From positions 537,181 through 601,180 of the forward strand of contig NW_020194541.1 in NCBI RefSeq assembly GCF_002865645.1: a stretch of DNA of 64,000 nucleotides. Reading direction: 5' to 3'. Each line of letters starts with the position of its first letter. The stretch's first letter is position 1. Position numbers and translations under genes: made by a program. The stretch comes from Hyaloscypha bicolor E (taxonomy: Eukaryota > Ascomycota > Leotiomycetes > Helotiales > Hyaloscyphaceae). The notes beneath the pieces were generated by a model, which was not told the DNA's origin, made no database searches, and worked only from the letters and a program-made list of their open reading frames with translations. Shown here one piece after another: positions 22,265-35,300 of the stretch.

Positions 22265-24189
22265 CTTGGATAGAGGGTGCGAATCCACAAAACCGCCACC
22301 GTATGCGGCTTTTTCAGTATTTCAGCATCTGGAGATGCGCGGCTCTGAAAGTGAAGTCTATAGGATTATGAAATGGTGAAGAAATTGAAGAGAGACGCCC
22401 GGTTTCATGATGATGGCGGTGTATGAGGCTTGGGCCATTTGTGTCTCCTGAGAAGGGCTTTCCCTGAGGCTCAGCGCAAGGCGTTCTGGCGAATGACACG
22501 AAAATAAGTCGACTGAATGTTGGAAACTCGGGGCGAAGGACAATCATGTGACACATTGGCATTTCTAGTGCTGAAAGCTAATTTAAAATACCTCACCTTC
22601 TAAGACATGTTTTCAAATTATTCTTCTTTGGAGTTGAACCCCTTCATCGCCTGATCCTTCATCAATTGTTCTTGGACCGAGCCAAACGCCTATACTTCAG
22701 TTGAGTTTCAGCCTTCTACCCTGCGCCCTCCGCCCTGTCCGCTCCACAACCCTACTCGGCCACTCAGCCGCCCGAGGCTCTTTCGCCCCGAAAGCTGTTC
22801 AACCCACACGCTTTTCGTCCAGCCTTTCTTTCTCGCCCTGTTTTTGCACTGGTCAACACTTATGGCGCCCCCCCATTCCTTCACACCTTCAGCGACTTAC
22901 ATCAGACAGATCGCGATCCGCCCAAAACTCCCAGTCGTCAATTTTAAGCTACACAGCTCTCACTCAGCTCTTGATCCATGTCACACTCGGGCGCTTACCC
23001 TGATATAGAAGTTCATGTTCCCAAATATGCCGACCAGGAAGCTGTCAAGTGCAGATTGCGACAGACGATAAGAAGGAACTGTACGCCATTCGTAGTTACT
23101 CATTGCGATCCTTCGATTACTTGGCAGTTTGTTTGTGGAAAACTTTGGATATATTTCGAAGCCAGGGAATGGCTAGATTTCGGGGAAGCTGGCTTCACTA
23201 GAGAAAGCTCGCCAGGCTGCGTTTTATAGCTAATCTCCTGATGAAGTTGCAGAAGCGCGTGGGCGTCGTGCACTTAAAGCAGCAATTGAATCGGGGGAGT
23301 TTCTGTGACATCTAATGCCAAGTTTCCAACAATTTCGAGGCTTTCTTGCATGAAAACCAATCATGTACAATCGTATCTTGTTTCTATTATGCCGGTATCT
23401 CAATTGGGAATTAGAGCCTCAAAAGTCGTGGAGCAGCTGATAGCCAGTCAAAAGCGGCCCCAGTTTCAATCGAACGAGGTCCAAAGCAGATAAATCCAAG
23501 AGGCTCCCGATCTAAGCATGCTTCATTTGCCAATCTTCGACATCTTCCATTTCTCCACCGACTTGGGCATGCTTTGAAGTTGTTGCGACAAACGATCGCG
23601 CCAGAACGGTGGGCGAGAACGGAGAAAGGGGAGCGATGGCTCCTCTACCAGACTGGAGCGCTATGGATGACGCGTAAAATTTACGGTGTGTAGTCTCATT
23701 CCGTCTTCGCCGCTTCAAGAAAGCTAACTTGCTTCAAAAGCATGCTTGCTACTTTGGATCAATGTCTCGCTGCTAGTTGCCTGGGTAAGGTTAACCACGG
23801 CCTCTTGAATGACGGCGATTAGGGCAATGGTTAACTGCCAAAGAGATCCCAAGTCCCGTCAGCCACATTCGGACCCAAAAGCCAATCATGGTTCGGGCGC
23901 ATAATCGAAATCCCTGCCATTTTGGCTTTTGGCTTACAGTTCTGTTGATCTACCGTAGCTAGTTCCTCCAGAGTGACGAGATTCGGGAAGTCAAGAGCTG
24001 CTGCCTTTCGTCCAAATCCTCGAGAATAATCGATCACGACATGTTTTCACCTCAACGACATCGAACGTAGTAGCTGTCGTTCTTGTCTTGCGCTCTGTTC
24101 GCCCTTTTGTTCACATATTAGAGCTGCTATGGGATGAACCAGTATTTTTGGTCCGTCGACCGGGTGGGTGCTACACCTGGCTTGTGGTT
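22265..24189. other. Region between CorA-like and kinase genes, with one possible gene fragment
   Basis: Contains the divergent 5' regions of the CorA-like gene (minus) and the kinase gene (plus). Apart from the small frame described at 22,978-23,305, open frames (for example minus 23,512-23,718 and minus 23,831-24,037) have no motifs. I see no RNA gene. Confidence 0.4.
22978..23305 (+). pseudogene. Possible small gene or gene fragment with a frameshift
   Basis: An ATG at 22,978 (MSHSGAYPDIEVHVPKYADQ) opens an 83-aa frame ending at 23,229, with a protein-like sequence (ITWQFVCGKLWIYFEAREWL). After the stop, the next frame reads SPDEVAEARGRRALKAAIES and ends GEFL before a stop near 23,305, looking like a helical C-terminus. 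No intron fits the short gap. A one-base shift, hence a decayed gene, is one reading; chance is another. I do not recognise the family. Confidence 0.3.
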
Positions 24190-27100
24190 ATGTCGCAATC
24201 GAACACCCCACGCTTCTACCTCAGCGAACCCTTCCAGAATTTCTATCACTGGCTAAAGGAAAACCACAAATCGTCGGGCCACCCTGGAGACGCGCCATTC
24301 CTGCCATACGACCTTCTCAGTGCTCACCTGGAGTCCAATGAATGCGAGGTTCTCAACACATTGCTCGGCGCCGTCTACGAAGGACAAGCGGTTCCGATAA
24401 GTGCCAAAGGAGTCGTGAGCGCATATTCGAAGATATTTTGCATTCTGATATACATCGGGAAAATTGAATCTCTCCCAGTGTTTATGGGGTGCGACGATCT
24501 CAATGATCAACACCTCCCATTCAGACTTCATGCTCGTCCCAGTCAATTTCCCTTTGATCCAACGGCGCCGACATTCTTTGAGGATTTTTGCCATGCACAA
24601 TGGAGCTTCTGCCCTCCGAGTATCGATGCCAACTGCAATCGAAGACTCGAAAAGGACTACGTTCTGCCATTCACCAAAAAGCAGCAGATAGCTAAAGGTG
24701 CGAGTGCAACGATATCCACAATTGAAATATACCCATTATACAATACCCTTCCTACGTTAGCGGTAAGCACTTATGCAAAAGCCCAGTGAGATTTTTCCAT
24801 TTGCTGATTTGCAGATAGCATGCAATAAACGAATCCGCGACTATCTTCGTCCTCAAAACATACCAAGGCAAGGATGCTGAGAAATCATGGACCAATGAAG
24901 TGCAAACCTTTCAGAAGCTTCGTGCTGTAGGATCGTCTCCGAATGTCATTGGTTTCTACACTGCGTTCAAACATGGGAGCACTTGGCATTGTATCCTCGA
25001 ATATGCAGACAGAGGCTCACTCGGACAATATCTCCAATTGAATATGCCACCAAAAGACGGAATAGATATTGCTCGGCTTTGGAAAAGAGTTCTAGGTTTG
25101 GTCAGGGGTTTGAAAGACTTACATGATGGTCATGAAGTAATGTAAGTTCCCAACCAGCATGTCGGTTTGCTCTCTGACATTCACAGATTTCATCAAGATG
25201 TCAAGCCTGCAAACGTCCTCGTGTTGAGCGACTTAGGCAATAGCTCCCAATACGCCTCTGTATTCAAGATCGCAGATCTTGGTACCAGTCACTCCAAGCG
25301 TATCGTCCCCACTGACCAAGATCACTCTGATCCAGATGCTCAAGGAACCCGTACCTATGGTAAGGCCCCATTTCTACCTAATTATGCTTCAATGTTTCTT
25401 ACGGACTTCGCTTCCAGGTGCCCCAGAATGCTATCGACCCGATTCCATACTTGGCCAGGGAGGCTTGAGAGTGACGAAAGCTGTCGATGTTTTTTCCCTA
25501 GGCTGTATTCTTAGCGAAGTTGCTGTCTGGATGAGCGGTGGTTATAAAAATCTGATACAGTATCGACAAGCTCGCCGGAAAGCCATTAACCAAATCCCGG
25601 ATTCTCACGATGGGGACTGCTTCCATAATGGCATCAATAGGCTTCCAATAGTTGGGGAGTGGCACAGGGAGGTTCAGTCCAGGCTCAAGTCCTCCGACGA
25701 CACATTTACACCGACTCTCATTCCATTGATTGAAGAAATGCTTCTAGATGCAACGCATCGGGGTGACGCCAAGACTCTCTGCACAAAGGCCCATACAATA
25801 TTTGCTGAAGCCCTGCATGATTTTCGCACACGCTCGCCTGATCGAATTATCCCTGATGACATACTGCCACGCTCCTTGAGGGCGCAGGGCCAGAGGATGG
25901 ACCCTCCCGTGCGCCCCTACGACAATCACCAGCGACCTGGGAGCACCGAGTTTACGCCTCCATCCATACACACCAACTCTGCGGCGAGTAGTTCGGAGAG
26001 TTCCTCTAATCAATCACAGCCTGAGTCACTTGTAAGGCTCCAATCGACCTTAATGTCGGGCAGCCAAGGAACACTACCAGGCGTGCATGCATTCGAATCC
26101 GGGTCACGGTTGGGCAGGCACGGCCACGTCACCAGTGCCCCCCTTGAAGGCACGGCTACTCTCTTCGAGAATTACGATACAGAAACTCGTCGATACAGTG
26201 AGCAGCCCGTTCACCCGATCAGGCCCAAGATCACCAGAGATGGTCCTCAAATATCATCCATGATCGACCGAGCACCAGGAAGCGCTTTATTTGCAAGGCC
26301 ATCTATTCCATTTTCCCATAACTCTGGACATGCAGTAACGAATGGTGATGTCTTTGGACCAAACGCTATGGATAACTCGCATGAAAGTGAGCCATATTCG
26401 CCATTAACGGGAGCTGTAAGTCCACCTGTTCGACCTTCAACTTGTTGTCCAGTTGCTTTTCCAGCCACTCCTGTATCGACGAATTTGCTTGCGAACTCAA
26501 GGAATCGGCGCTCAGTTGTCGCAAACATGTCTAGGAACGAGGCAATGTTGTGGCGAGACCGGAAGAAAAGCACTTCGATGTGGAGTCGAGATCCTGATCC
26601 TGTTCTTCGTGACCAGTGGGTACTGAAATTCTTGGAGGATAGAGATAGTGTAAGCTCCTCTTGCATCAATGAATTTTTTGTTACAACACTAATGACAATA
26701 GGTGATAATCATTGACGATTCAGAGTCCATGCGGAAGCATCACTGGGAAGATATGACAGAACTTCTAGGCATTATGGCGTACATGATCAAGTCCTTCGAC
26801 AAAGACGGCATCGACTTGTACTTCGCTCAATCAAATGCCAAGCACAATGAAGATACTTCCTCAAAACTCGTTACCATCGTCGAAAAGAGAAAACACGAGG
26901 AAGGCTTGGGCTACACCGACATGAGTGTTCGGCTTGAACAGATCTTAGGCGAGTACGCAAGCAAAATTCAGCGCCAGAGTTGGCAAAATATAATCACTCG
27001 CGGACTGAACTTGTATATCTTCACGGATGCCATATGGACTCCATTATGCGACATTGTACCGGCTATAGACAAGATGGTGGGTAAACTGGTTGCGTTCAAC

Positions 27101-27395
27101 CTTCCGGAGAAACAGGTTGGCCTGCAATTTATTAGCTTTGGGGATGATGCCGAGTGCCTTAAACGGTTGAAGCTTGTGGACAACTACTTAGTGTCAAAAC
27201 CCAAACTCCCTCAGTAAGAATCCTACGACTTTCCCTACTTGCATCAACTCTAACTTCTGGAGCGACATCGTAGATACAACACCAGCTACCGGTAATGTAT
27301 ACAAGATGATTAGAGGTGCGATCGATCGGAACTTTGACTATGCTTCGGAAGAAGCATCAAGTTCCGCCACGAATTCTTCCTATTTGCCTCCTTAA
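24190..27395 (+). CDS. Protein kinase fused to a C-terminal vWA domain
   Basis: Exon model: 24,190-24,762, 24,819-25,141, 25,187-25,359, 25,418-26,649, 26,702-27,213, 27,263-27,395; 981 aa, all phases consistent. Residues 1-180 are the helical N-terminal part typical of this fungal family, including the FxxAQWxFCPPS type motif. The kinase domain follows (about 180-500): degenerate glycine loop (GASATIS), VAIK-type lysine K204 (FVLKTY), HRD replaced by HQD (D303 in HQDVKPANVL), DFG replaced by DLG (D329), and YGAPECYRP. A disordered Ser/Pro-rich linker (about 510-740) joins it to a vWA domain with an intact MIDAS start, D772-x-S774-x-S776 (IIIDDSESM). Lys, HQD and DLG aspartates are present, so activity is plausible. 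Substrates are unknown. Related fungal proteins are often accessory. A non-annotated upstream exon cannot be excluded. Confidence 0.87.
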
Positions 27396-27977
27396 ATACG
27401 TTGACAATCTTTCTTTCTCGCCCAACCACGCACCCGGCATTCTTCTGTCCTCGAGTATTATGGTTCCATCTGGACCGAGAGCCGAATCGCAATGTGCGTG
27501 ACCTTTCTCTATCTGCAAGCTATGCCCTCACTTTGGTATGCCTTATCGAGAGAAAAACACTTAACTGCTTACTGACTTCAACTCAGAACCATCTATGTAC
27601 AGATAGGTAGAAACGTACTCCAAAACGACTCCCAAATTACAACTTTGTGTTTACTGTAAAAGAGATATATGTCTTGAAATATGCGCAAATACTTGGGAGG
27701 GGGTTCATTGGAAATATTTGTAAATAGTGAACCAGCCCAGATAGCGCGAACCAGTGGGACCTTGATATATGTAATAGTGCGGTGTAAGCAAAATTTGGAA
27801 GTTGGCTATAGATCTAAACAGGCAGATTTTGATTCAAACATCGGAAAGCCCATATATTTAACTAGTAAGTTCTCGGGTCTTGCATATTTATTGCTTAGTT
27901 AAGGTTCGAGATGCACCCGGCTTCCTTAACGCCACCTCCGCACTTCACAGCGCATCATAACATAACCATGCCGTCAG
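27396..27977. other. Intergenic, nothing recognised
   Basis: 3' region of the kinase gene followed by AT-leaning DNA. The open frames here have no motifs. Ends at the 8-bp target site (GCCGTCAG) of the hAT-like element. Confidence 0.4.
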
Positions 27978-28739
27978 CAGTGTATCAAAAAATAATCAAG
28001 GCTAATTAATTATAATTAAGTGTGATTTAATTAGATTGATTTTTATTATAATTAATTATAATTATTATATAATAATATAAAAATATACTTTATTAGGCAT
28101 TTTTAAAGATTATTAAATAACTAATAGCTATATTAATTAGATATAAATAAAATCTATAAAGTATATATAAGAGTATAAAATTAGTCTAAATCTAAAATAA
28201 CAAACTAGTTTTTATTACGTGGTACCAGTCACGTGGTGCCATTGCACGTGACTTAGCATATGGCCAGTGCTTCCTTAGCCTGCAGATAGCCTTTAGCTCA
28301 ATTCAAGCTCTTTACTACTACTGCAATATTACCTTATCTTAATAGTTTTCTTCTTCAGAAATTTCTTTCTCTTTTCCTTTCTTATTTCTTCTTCCTTAAT
28401 TACTATAAGAGTTTATTTATAGTTCTTTTATTAGTAGTAACAAATCACTGGAAATCATAGAGGTTCTAGCGCCTTTGGCTTCGCTTACTAATTAGTGCTA
28501 GGCCTGGTTTAGTAAAGAGCACCTTGAGCGATACCGAATATGGCTAGCCTAGACCTTATTTTAACCTTATCTCGGCTTCCGAAGCTCCAGAGTCATGTGC
28601 GTAGTCACGTGATAAATCTAATTCATTATCTTTGATTATCTTTGATTATAATTAAGTACGATTTGATTAGCTTGATTTTGACTTGATTTGATTTTAGGTG
28701 GGGGTCTAATCAAATCAAACCTAATCATTTGACACACTG
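27978..28739. mobile_element. Non-autonomous hAT-like element, 762 bp
   Basis: Starts CAGTGTATCAAA and ends TTTGACACACTG, that is inverted CAGTGTGTCAAA ends with one RIP-type change on the left. Flanked by 8-bp duplications GCCGTCAG (27,970-27,977) and GCCGTCAA (28,740-28,747), as hAT elements make. The first 200 bp and the last 130 bp are AT-rich ATTAATTA/GATTA runs; the middle is normal composition and contains three CACGTG-type sites. No transposase frame is present. Related copies: 58,830-58,992 and the truncated 19,632-19,781. Confidence 0.8.
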
Positions 28740-30500
28740 GCCGTCAATGATTATTTTCCATGCCTAAGCCATCAATAACTATTTGTCTGAAGACCAAATC
28801 GCGCCCCGCGGTTCGGCGACCAATAACCTGTATTGTTACTCGTAGCGAGATTAATTCCGAGCAGGAGGAACCTCAAGACGGGCAACATTTAAAAGACTCA
28901 CTTTATGCATTAGGTAAGGAGTTTGTACTACAGCGCACTCGAAATACTTTTCATGTTAAATTCTCTCTTGGCTGTCAAGTGTAGCTTCGCCGTCACGTAA
29001 TCCTTGCCTTAGCATTTCCTGCGAAGACTCATAATTATTCGCAAGATCGGGGAGCTACAAGGAAGGTTGAAAAGTTAAAACTCGAAGCTGACTTTGAAAA
29101 GAACAGATGCCATAGTCCAAATCGCGATATAAAAAGACTCCAAGTACGTTTTCAAGGGATGAATTTGAGCCAAATCTACAAGATACAAACACTGAGGGAA
29201 CCGGCGCGCCTGATTTTGATCCGCAGCCTTCGAAGCTAAAGCCAAAAGGAAGTAATTGCAAGAACATGAGTGAATAAGGCCAGTCAAACGATACTTGGCA
29301 ATAGAATTCTAAAAAAAAAGTTCCAAAAAGAAGTTCAATCAAGCTTAACCCACCCCCCCGATGCGCTAAGCCCTCGCAACCATTGCCTTGAGAGAGCCAA
29401 AACAAGCCCCTGCGAGTGCTAAGGCGGTTTCTTAATGCATGCTCATGCCGCGCCTAGTAATGTTCACCCAAGACTCGGGCTAAAGCAGCAGTAGCTCAGG
29501 TCCAAAGACGGAAATGGGAAATGCCCATGGGATCATTCCAGTGTGGAAAGGACTGTTATTTGTAAGAACGAAGTTACGTATTCGCAAGAATTGCCGCTCG
29601 GGTATATTACCTACCTATCACAATGTAGAATAAGACCTTATATAGTCCGATCTCGAGAACAGAAAGCGGTGGCTATCACGTGTTTTATGTTCCCGATGAC
29701 CTTAGGCCAATGATGCAATACCCTGTCTTTCCGAATACAGCGGAGTATATAAATTTTCACCTTCTCTCTACCTAGCTATCAAACGCTGCGCCCCTCACTT
29801 TTGAAGCTCGGGAGGACGATGATGCAATGTACTTGGTGTCCCGGGACAGCGAGGTATCTAAACCACTTCTTCTCTCCTAACAAGTAAATCAACAATCCTG
29901 TGAATAGAGACGTAGGAATGCAGGTGGGGTGGAGGTATGATTGTACAATACGATACATATGTGGAACATTATACATAGTACGAATCCTCCTTCTCATTCT
30001 TGTACTCTACCAAACTTTGGCCAAAAACGGGGCGGAAAGCGCCACTCGGCTAGAACTTCATGACCGCATAGGCAAGAATATGGCTGGCTATGTTGTAACC
30101 TGTAATTGAAGGACTTCACTTGAAGCAAGAATTCACGCCGCTACCAACCTGCTCAGTTCACTGACATGTAGTGTCCCGATGTTGAGATTGAGTAGAATCC
30201 ATTTCATACTGGCTGAGACAGCCGCGAGCGGCCTCAAATATACCCGAAAACCACTCTCAGAAATGCAGAAATGAATTTCGAAGTTCGCTCAAATCCCAAA
30301 CGCCGTACATGCACCATACAATCATCCCCATCATCTCTCTTCATTCTCTGCTCTACGCCTTCTCTCTGGCTGGCAGGCTGCAATTTTACTTCCTCGCTCC
30401 CAGCTGTGATTGAACCGACATGAATGTCACTCTCCTCGTCTCCGCGTTGCTGTCCTCTCTGATTTCATTCTTCTTTGTGCCCCACTTCGTCCACCAGTAT
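28740..30500. other. Intergenic, no gene recognised
   Basis: About 1.76 kb of normal-composition DNA. A 74-codon frame with an ATG at 28,760 (MPKPSITICLKTKSRPAVRR) begins 13 bases after the hAT-like target site, but it has no motif and I leave it uncalled. TATA-like words occur near 29,747. The stretch just before 30,501 is the 3' region of the CHIP-type gene. Confidence 0.4.
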
Positions 30501-31573
30501 CTACCAATCGACAGCCCACCCGTTTTCCTCCAAGAATTCCTCACACGCCGCTTTCAATGCCAAATTTGGCCTTAGATCTTCAACTCGTAGCGGTTCGCGG
30601 GTCAACGGATCGGTAGGTGAGCGTTTGAGATGCTCCATTATTGAGGAGCGGTCGTAGGACTGTCCTGTTTTGGTCTGATCGTCCATTAGCAAGCCATCTC
30701 CAGGACACATTTAAAGAGAAAAGGCAAGGAGAATACGTACGACAACAGGATCCAACATAACCGAAAACGTAATATCATCCAAACACCAGTCCGGCACCTT
30801 CCTCCTCTTCCCCTCCTCCCCATTAACGCCAGCCAACTCAAAAGTCCTCCTCAACTCCCCAATCTTCCCCTTATACCTCTCCTTCACACTCTCTATTTCC
30901 ACGTCCTTCCCCTTGCCTTCCGCCCTCAGTACAGAAATATACGCCTCCCGATCCCGCTCCAACCCCGCAACCAACTCATTCAACAAGCTCGGTCTACTTC
31001 TCAACCGCTCCTCCTCCCTCAACTCCCAAAGCTCCTTCTTACACCTCAACACCAGCTCCGTGATCGGCCCAATATTATTTGCGCCCTTCCCGCCGACAAT
31101 CACTTCCTCGACGCAGAGAGAATGCGCGATTTTCGCTGACTCGAGAGCTTCGGAGGGGTGGTGGAGTGCGATCTGCGCTTGTGCGAGCTGGAAGTGCGCT
31201 TTGAGGGATATGGAAGGGGGAGGAGATAGAGAGATGCATTGTTGGGAGAGGGTTATGGCAAGCGGGAAGCGGTGGAGTTTTAGCAGGGCGAGGGTGCGGT
31301 TGGTGTAGAGGAGGGGGTTTGTTGGGTCGTAGGAGATACTGTGGGAAGAGAGTCGTCAGAAGAATTCTTTGAGTACTTTGTAATTTGGTGGGGGAACTTC
31401 GCAAACTTGAAGGGGGGAGAGGGGGGCACAAAGGGGGAACCGGAAACGGGGACTTGCGCTTTCGAATACAGTTCCTCAGCACCATGGTAATCACCGGCTT
31501 GGAAACACTTATTGCCTTTCTCCTTGCACTCCAGCGCTTTCGCCGGGTCAGCCGCGGTATCTTGTCCTGCCAT
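30501..31573 (-). CDS. CHIP/STUB1-type U-box E3 ubiquitin ligase
   Basis: Exon model (minus): 31,573-31,458, 31,338-30,741, 30,674-30,501; 295 aa. The protein has N-terminal TPRs (about 10-115: ALECKEKGNKCFQAGDYHGA, then DPTNPLLYTNRTLALLKLHR), a charged helical coiled-coil region (about 135-215), and a C-terminal U-box (about 220-290: VPDWCLDDITFSVMLDPVV, TGQSYDRSSIMEHL, DPLTREPL). This is the complete CHIP layout. CHIP binds the C-terminal EEVD-type tails of Hsp70/Hsp90 through its TPRs and ubiquitinates their misfolded clients with E2 partners, in the cytosol. Exon 1 can be joined in phase only with a GC donor (GCAAGT at 31,457), giving a GC-AG intron of 119 nt. The last intron is 66 nt with donor GTACGT. 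Confidence 0.93.
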
Positions 31574-32336
31574 CTGTTCCTTTCCCTTCTCTGTTCTTTG
31601 TAGTTTGATTTAGCGCCGCTCGCGTACGCTTGTCCTTTTTCCTTCCTTGCCTTCTTCTGGATTGTAGACGAGAGATGTCGCAGGAGAGAGAGAGAGTGTC
31701 GCAGAGATGACGTGCCTGTCGTTAAAGAGTCAACATCAAAGAGGGGGAGGTGATGGAGGGGTGTCTTGTTCGTTGTAGTGGGGCAAAGCTCAGCCTCGTT
31801 GGCACTTGGCGGTGCGCCGTAATCGGCCAACAGCGCTCCCTCGCGGGCGGACTGCGGGGATAGGCAGGCTTTGGATCTAGGCAACTACGCCTGATGATCC
31901 GGGAATATGGAACAGGTGCTGATATTGTGGGAAGAAGTAAGTCAAGGACGAAGTTTGAGGGGCTGTGGGGTTGTCGGCGAGGCGTCAGCCTTGCTTGGTT
32001 GGTAAGGAGACCCTGAAACCCCAGTTTGGAAGCTTCGAGAAGCGAGTGAGGCTGAAATCCGATTTAGGGGGGAATTATTAGTCATTCACGGGATGATGGG
32101 AATAGGCTATTTGAGGTCAGGGTCAGGGTATGTGGAGTGAAAGCTACTCGGTCGTCTGAATCAACGATTGGCCCATGTTCTCGAAGAACAATTTAAGGAG
32201 AATAATTAATTTTCATAGAACTAATTATTCATCTCAAGGAAAGCTATGATTTTAGCGGACAAAAATCTCGAGATTACAGTGTCGAAGCGCTATAATGCCC
32301 TGTAATCTTTCCGTCAGAGCGCTGTAACCCCCTATA
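31574..32336. other. 5' region of the CHIP-type gene and intergenic DNA
   Basis: Contains a short GAGAGAGAGA run near 31,686, probably in the promoter or leader. Near 32,270-32,330 lie ATTACAGTG and AATGCCCTGTAATC words like those in the dispersed repeat at 18,836. No gene seen. The stretch ends at the TA target site (32,335-32,336) of the next transposon. Confidence 0.45.
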
Positions 32337-35300
32337 CCGTATTATCTGGTGTATATGACCCCCCCCTCGTTCAGGACCACCCCCTAATAAAAGACCATTT
32401 CCAGAGCAATTCCTGGTGCAATAGCTTAGTAATATAAAACCATGGTCTTATATTACTAAGCTAATTTTAATTGGCTAGTTTGAGGCAATTCAAGTAATCT
32501 CTGGCAGATTTCTTGGCTAATTCTCAATATATATAATTTGCGGCTTTACTAGAAAATATAATAGAAAAGGATAATAAAACTATATTTATATATTCTTATT
32601 ATTAATATTTTCATTTCTATTAACTTCTTTATTAAAATCTGATTTAGATAGTCTATTAATCTCAGGATTAAACCTCTCTTCTAACTCTATACCTGAATTA
32701 GTAGTTATATTATTCTTATCCTTCTCCTTAATTATAATTCCTTTTATAACCTCTTTTATAGTATATAAATAGCCTAAATCATTATTATTAACCTTAATTA
32801 TCTCCCTAGCCTCTCTATTAACTACTATAGGGTTCTCCTTATCTCCTTCCGGTACCTGTAACGGCAGGAACAAAGTAATAGAACGATACTCAAAGATCTA
32901 TAATTCTAATGTTCTATAGAACCTAAAGCTAAGGAGAGAAGGAGTGAAGTGTGGCAGTGGATAAGTAGGTATGGCCAAAACCACTGAAACGCCGAGCTTT
33001 GGAAGCGAGCTTGGTTTGAACTATAGCTTGAAACCTTAGCTGAAACTAACCCCTTTGGCTGAAACTAACCATGTAATACCAGCCGTTATAGTAAGAGCAT
33101 GCGGCATTGCTCGTCGTACACCTAAGCGAACACGTGACTACCCCTTACCGAAACCCACACTTCACCACTTCTTTTCTCACAAACTACCATTTTTCTTCTT
33201 TAATTATTATATAATAATAATAGAAGACTCAGAATCAGACTCAGAAATCTCAAATATCCTCTCTCCGTCCGTTCTTAAGGATTACTAACCTAATAAGAAC
33301 GGGAGAACTCCTGTTTATACTACTATTCGCTTACTCCGCCAGTAAGGGAAAAGCTATAGCCAAATTAGGGAGGTTACAGGCCTTACCAGAGAGGGAGAAT
33401 TTGGGTTATACGTCGGCCGGATGAGAAGAATTACCCAGATTATATATAATCTTTATACAGGAGTGGTAAAGTAAGTGTAATAGTTTGGAGAGCGATTAGC
33501 TAGGATTAGAAGTCCCTGCTTATTTTCTTGGTAAAGGAGCCAGGGAAGAAGGGAATTTATAGTATAGCCTACTTGAACCAAGTCCTTAATCCTATTATTT
33601 TTCCTTGGTTTGACTCCTTAATTATAGAGTAAAAGAAGAAGTTTATAGAAGACGGGGCAAAGATTCATAAGGGTATAGCAAAGCTATTCCGAAAGTTATA
33701 GATTACGTGGATTTGATTAGCCTCCCTCTTCTCCTGATTTAAATCTAATTAAGAAGGTCTGGCAATAGATGAAAAATGAGATTATAAAGTTGGAAACTGT
33801 TTCTACTTTAATTAAGGATATAAAGGAGGTCTTATAAGAGCTATAGAGTAAAGTTAATCTAATAGAATAGCAATATTTGACGGAAAGGCTTACTTATAAG
33901 CTAGAAGATGTAATTAATAGTAAGGGTATGGCTACTATATACTAAAGCCTTAATAAATCTAGTACTTTAATTATTTTGGGAATTATATTAGAGTATGGGC
34001 TGAAAAATCGCGATTTTGGTAGGGTTAGTAAAGTAAATCACGTGTACGACAAGTAATGCCGCATGCTCTTACCTTTTACTAATTGCCGTATATAAGCTAT
34101 AGAAGGTCTCGTATCTTTAAAAGATAATCTTATAAGCCGTTAATAGGTAATACTAAACTTATATTCAGGAAGCATTTAATAATAGCCTCTTTATACTTTT
34201 TATAAACCCTTTTCTATATATATATAATCTAATAGTTTATTAAAATCCGGTAATTTCTAACTAACTACTTTCCTGATTTATATAGCTCTATATTCTAATT
34301 AATCTAAGTATTCTATTATTCTATTATATATATCTTAATAAGCTTATTAACTAAAATATTAAGAACTTAAAGATAGTTTATATAATCTCTAGAAATAATT
34401 AATATTATAATCTTTAACTTATTAAATAAGTTACAGAGCTCTTATTATAATTTTTCCTTTATTTCTCTTTTAATTCTCGCTTTTTCTAATTCAGGCTTTC
34501 TATTTTCTTTTCTCTTTTTATTTATATATGGTTTAAAGAAATTAAGGGTAAGGATTCGAGGTTCATATTTATAGAAAAAATATATAGAGATATAGAAGTA
34601 CTATTTCTTAACCTAATTAAGGAGATTAAAGATATTAGCCCAAGTCTTTTTATTAAAAATCATCTCTATACCAGGATAATACTTTTTATATTCTATTTAC
34701 TATTGAGAATTCCCCTTTTCCGGCTTCTCTTTATAGATTAAGAGAGGCTTATAGTAAGGAACTCTATCTATAAAGACTACGATTTATAGTATAAATTAAT
34801 ATTAATTATAGCCAGCTTTCTCTTTCTTTAAATGAACTATTACTAATCCCTTTTTAATATATATTTATCTATAAAGATACTTAAATAATATAGGAGATTA
34901 ATTTATATTACAGATTTCTAATAGCTTAATTCAACTAATAACTAGGTAATTAGGGCCTTATAGTATTTTAATAATTAATTTCCCCTTAATTATTATTATT
35001 ATTTAATAGTTGAATTATATCTAATTTTTAATAACTAGTTCTAGTTATTTAGGAAACTTTTATACTTTTTTTATTTTATATTTTAAGGAAATTTCATATT
35101 ATCTTCTAAATCTATTATACTAGCCGGAGGAAAATTAAAAGCCCAGATAAGTCTTCTTGCTATATTTATAGTAAATAATTTAATTAGGGTATAATTCGGT
35201 ATATATTTATTAAGTATAGTAAATTATCTATTTATATAATATTTTCTTTCCTTTCTCTCTTGCTTTTTTAAAATTGCTATTTAATTACTATTCTATTATA

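Noticed and set aside
28760..28984. 74-codon frame just after the hAT-like element
   Set aside because: Has an ATG but no motif, no neighbour support and no visible exon structure.
29055..29405. 116-codon minus frame
   Set aside because: Opens without a proper ATG and has no domain; hydrophobic stretches come from T-rich DNA.
31075..31884. 269-codon minus frame overlapping the CHIP-type gene
   Set aside because: Alternate frame of the CHIP exon 2 and its upstream leader; low-complexity proline/serine content. The TPR frame is clearly the real one.
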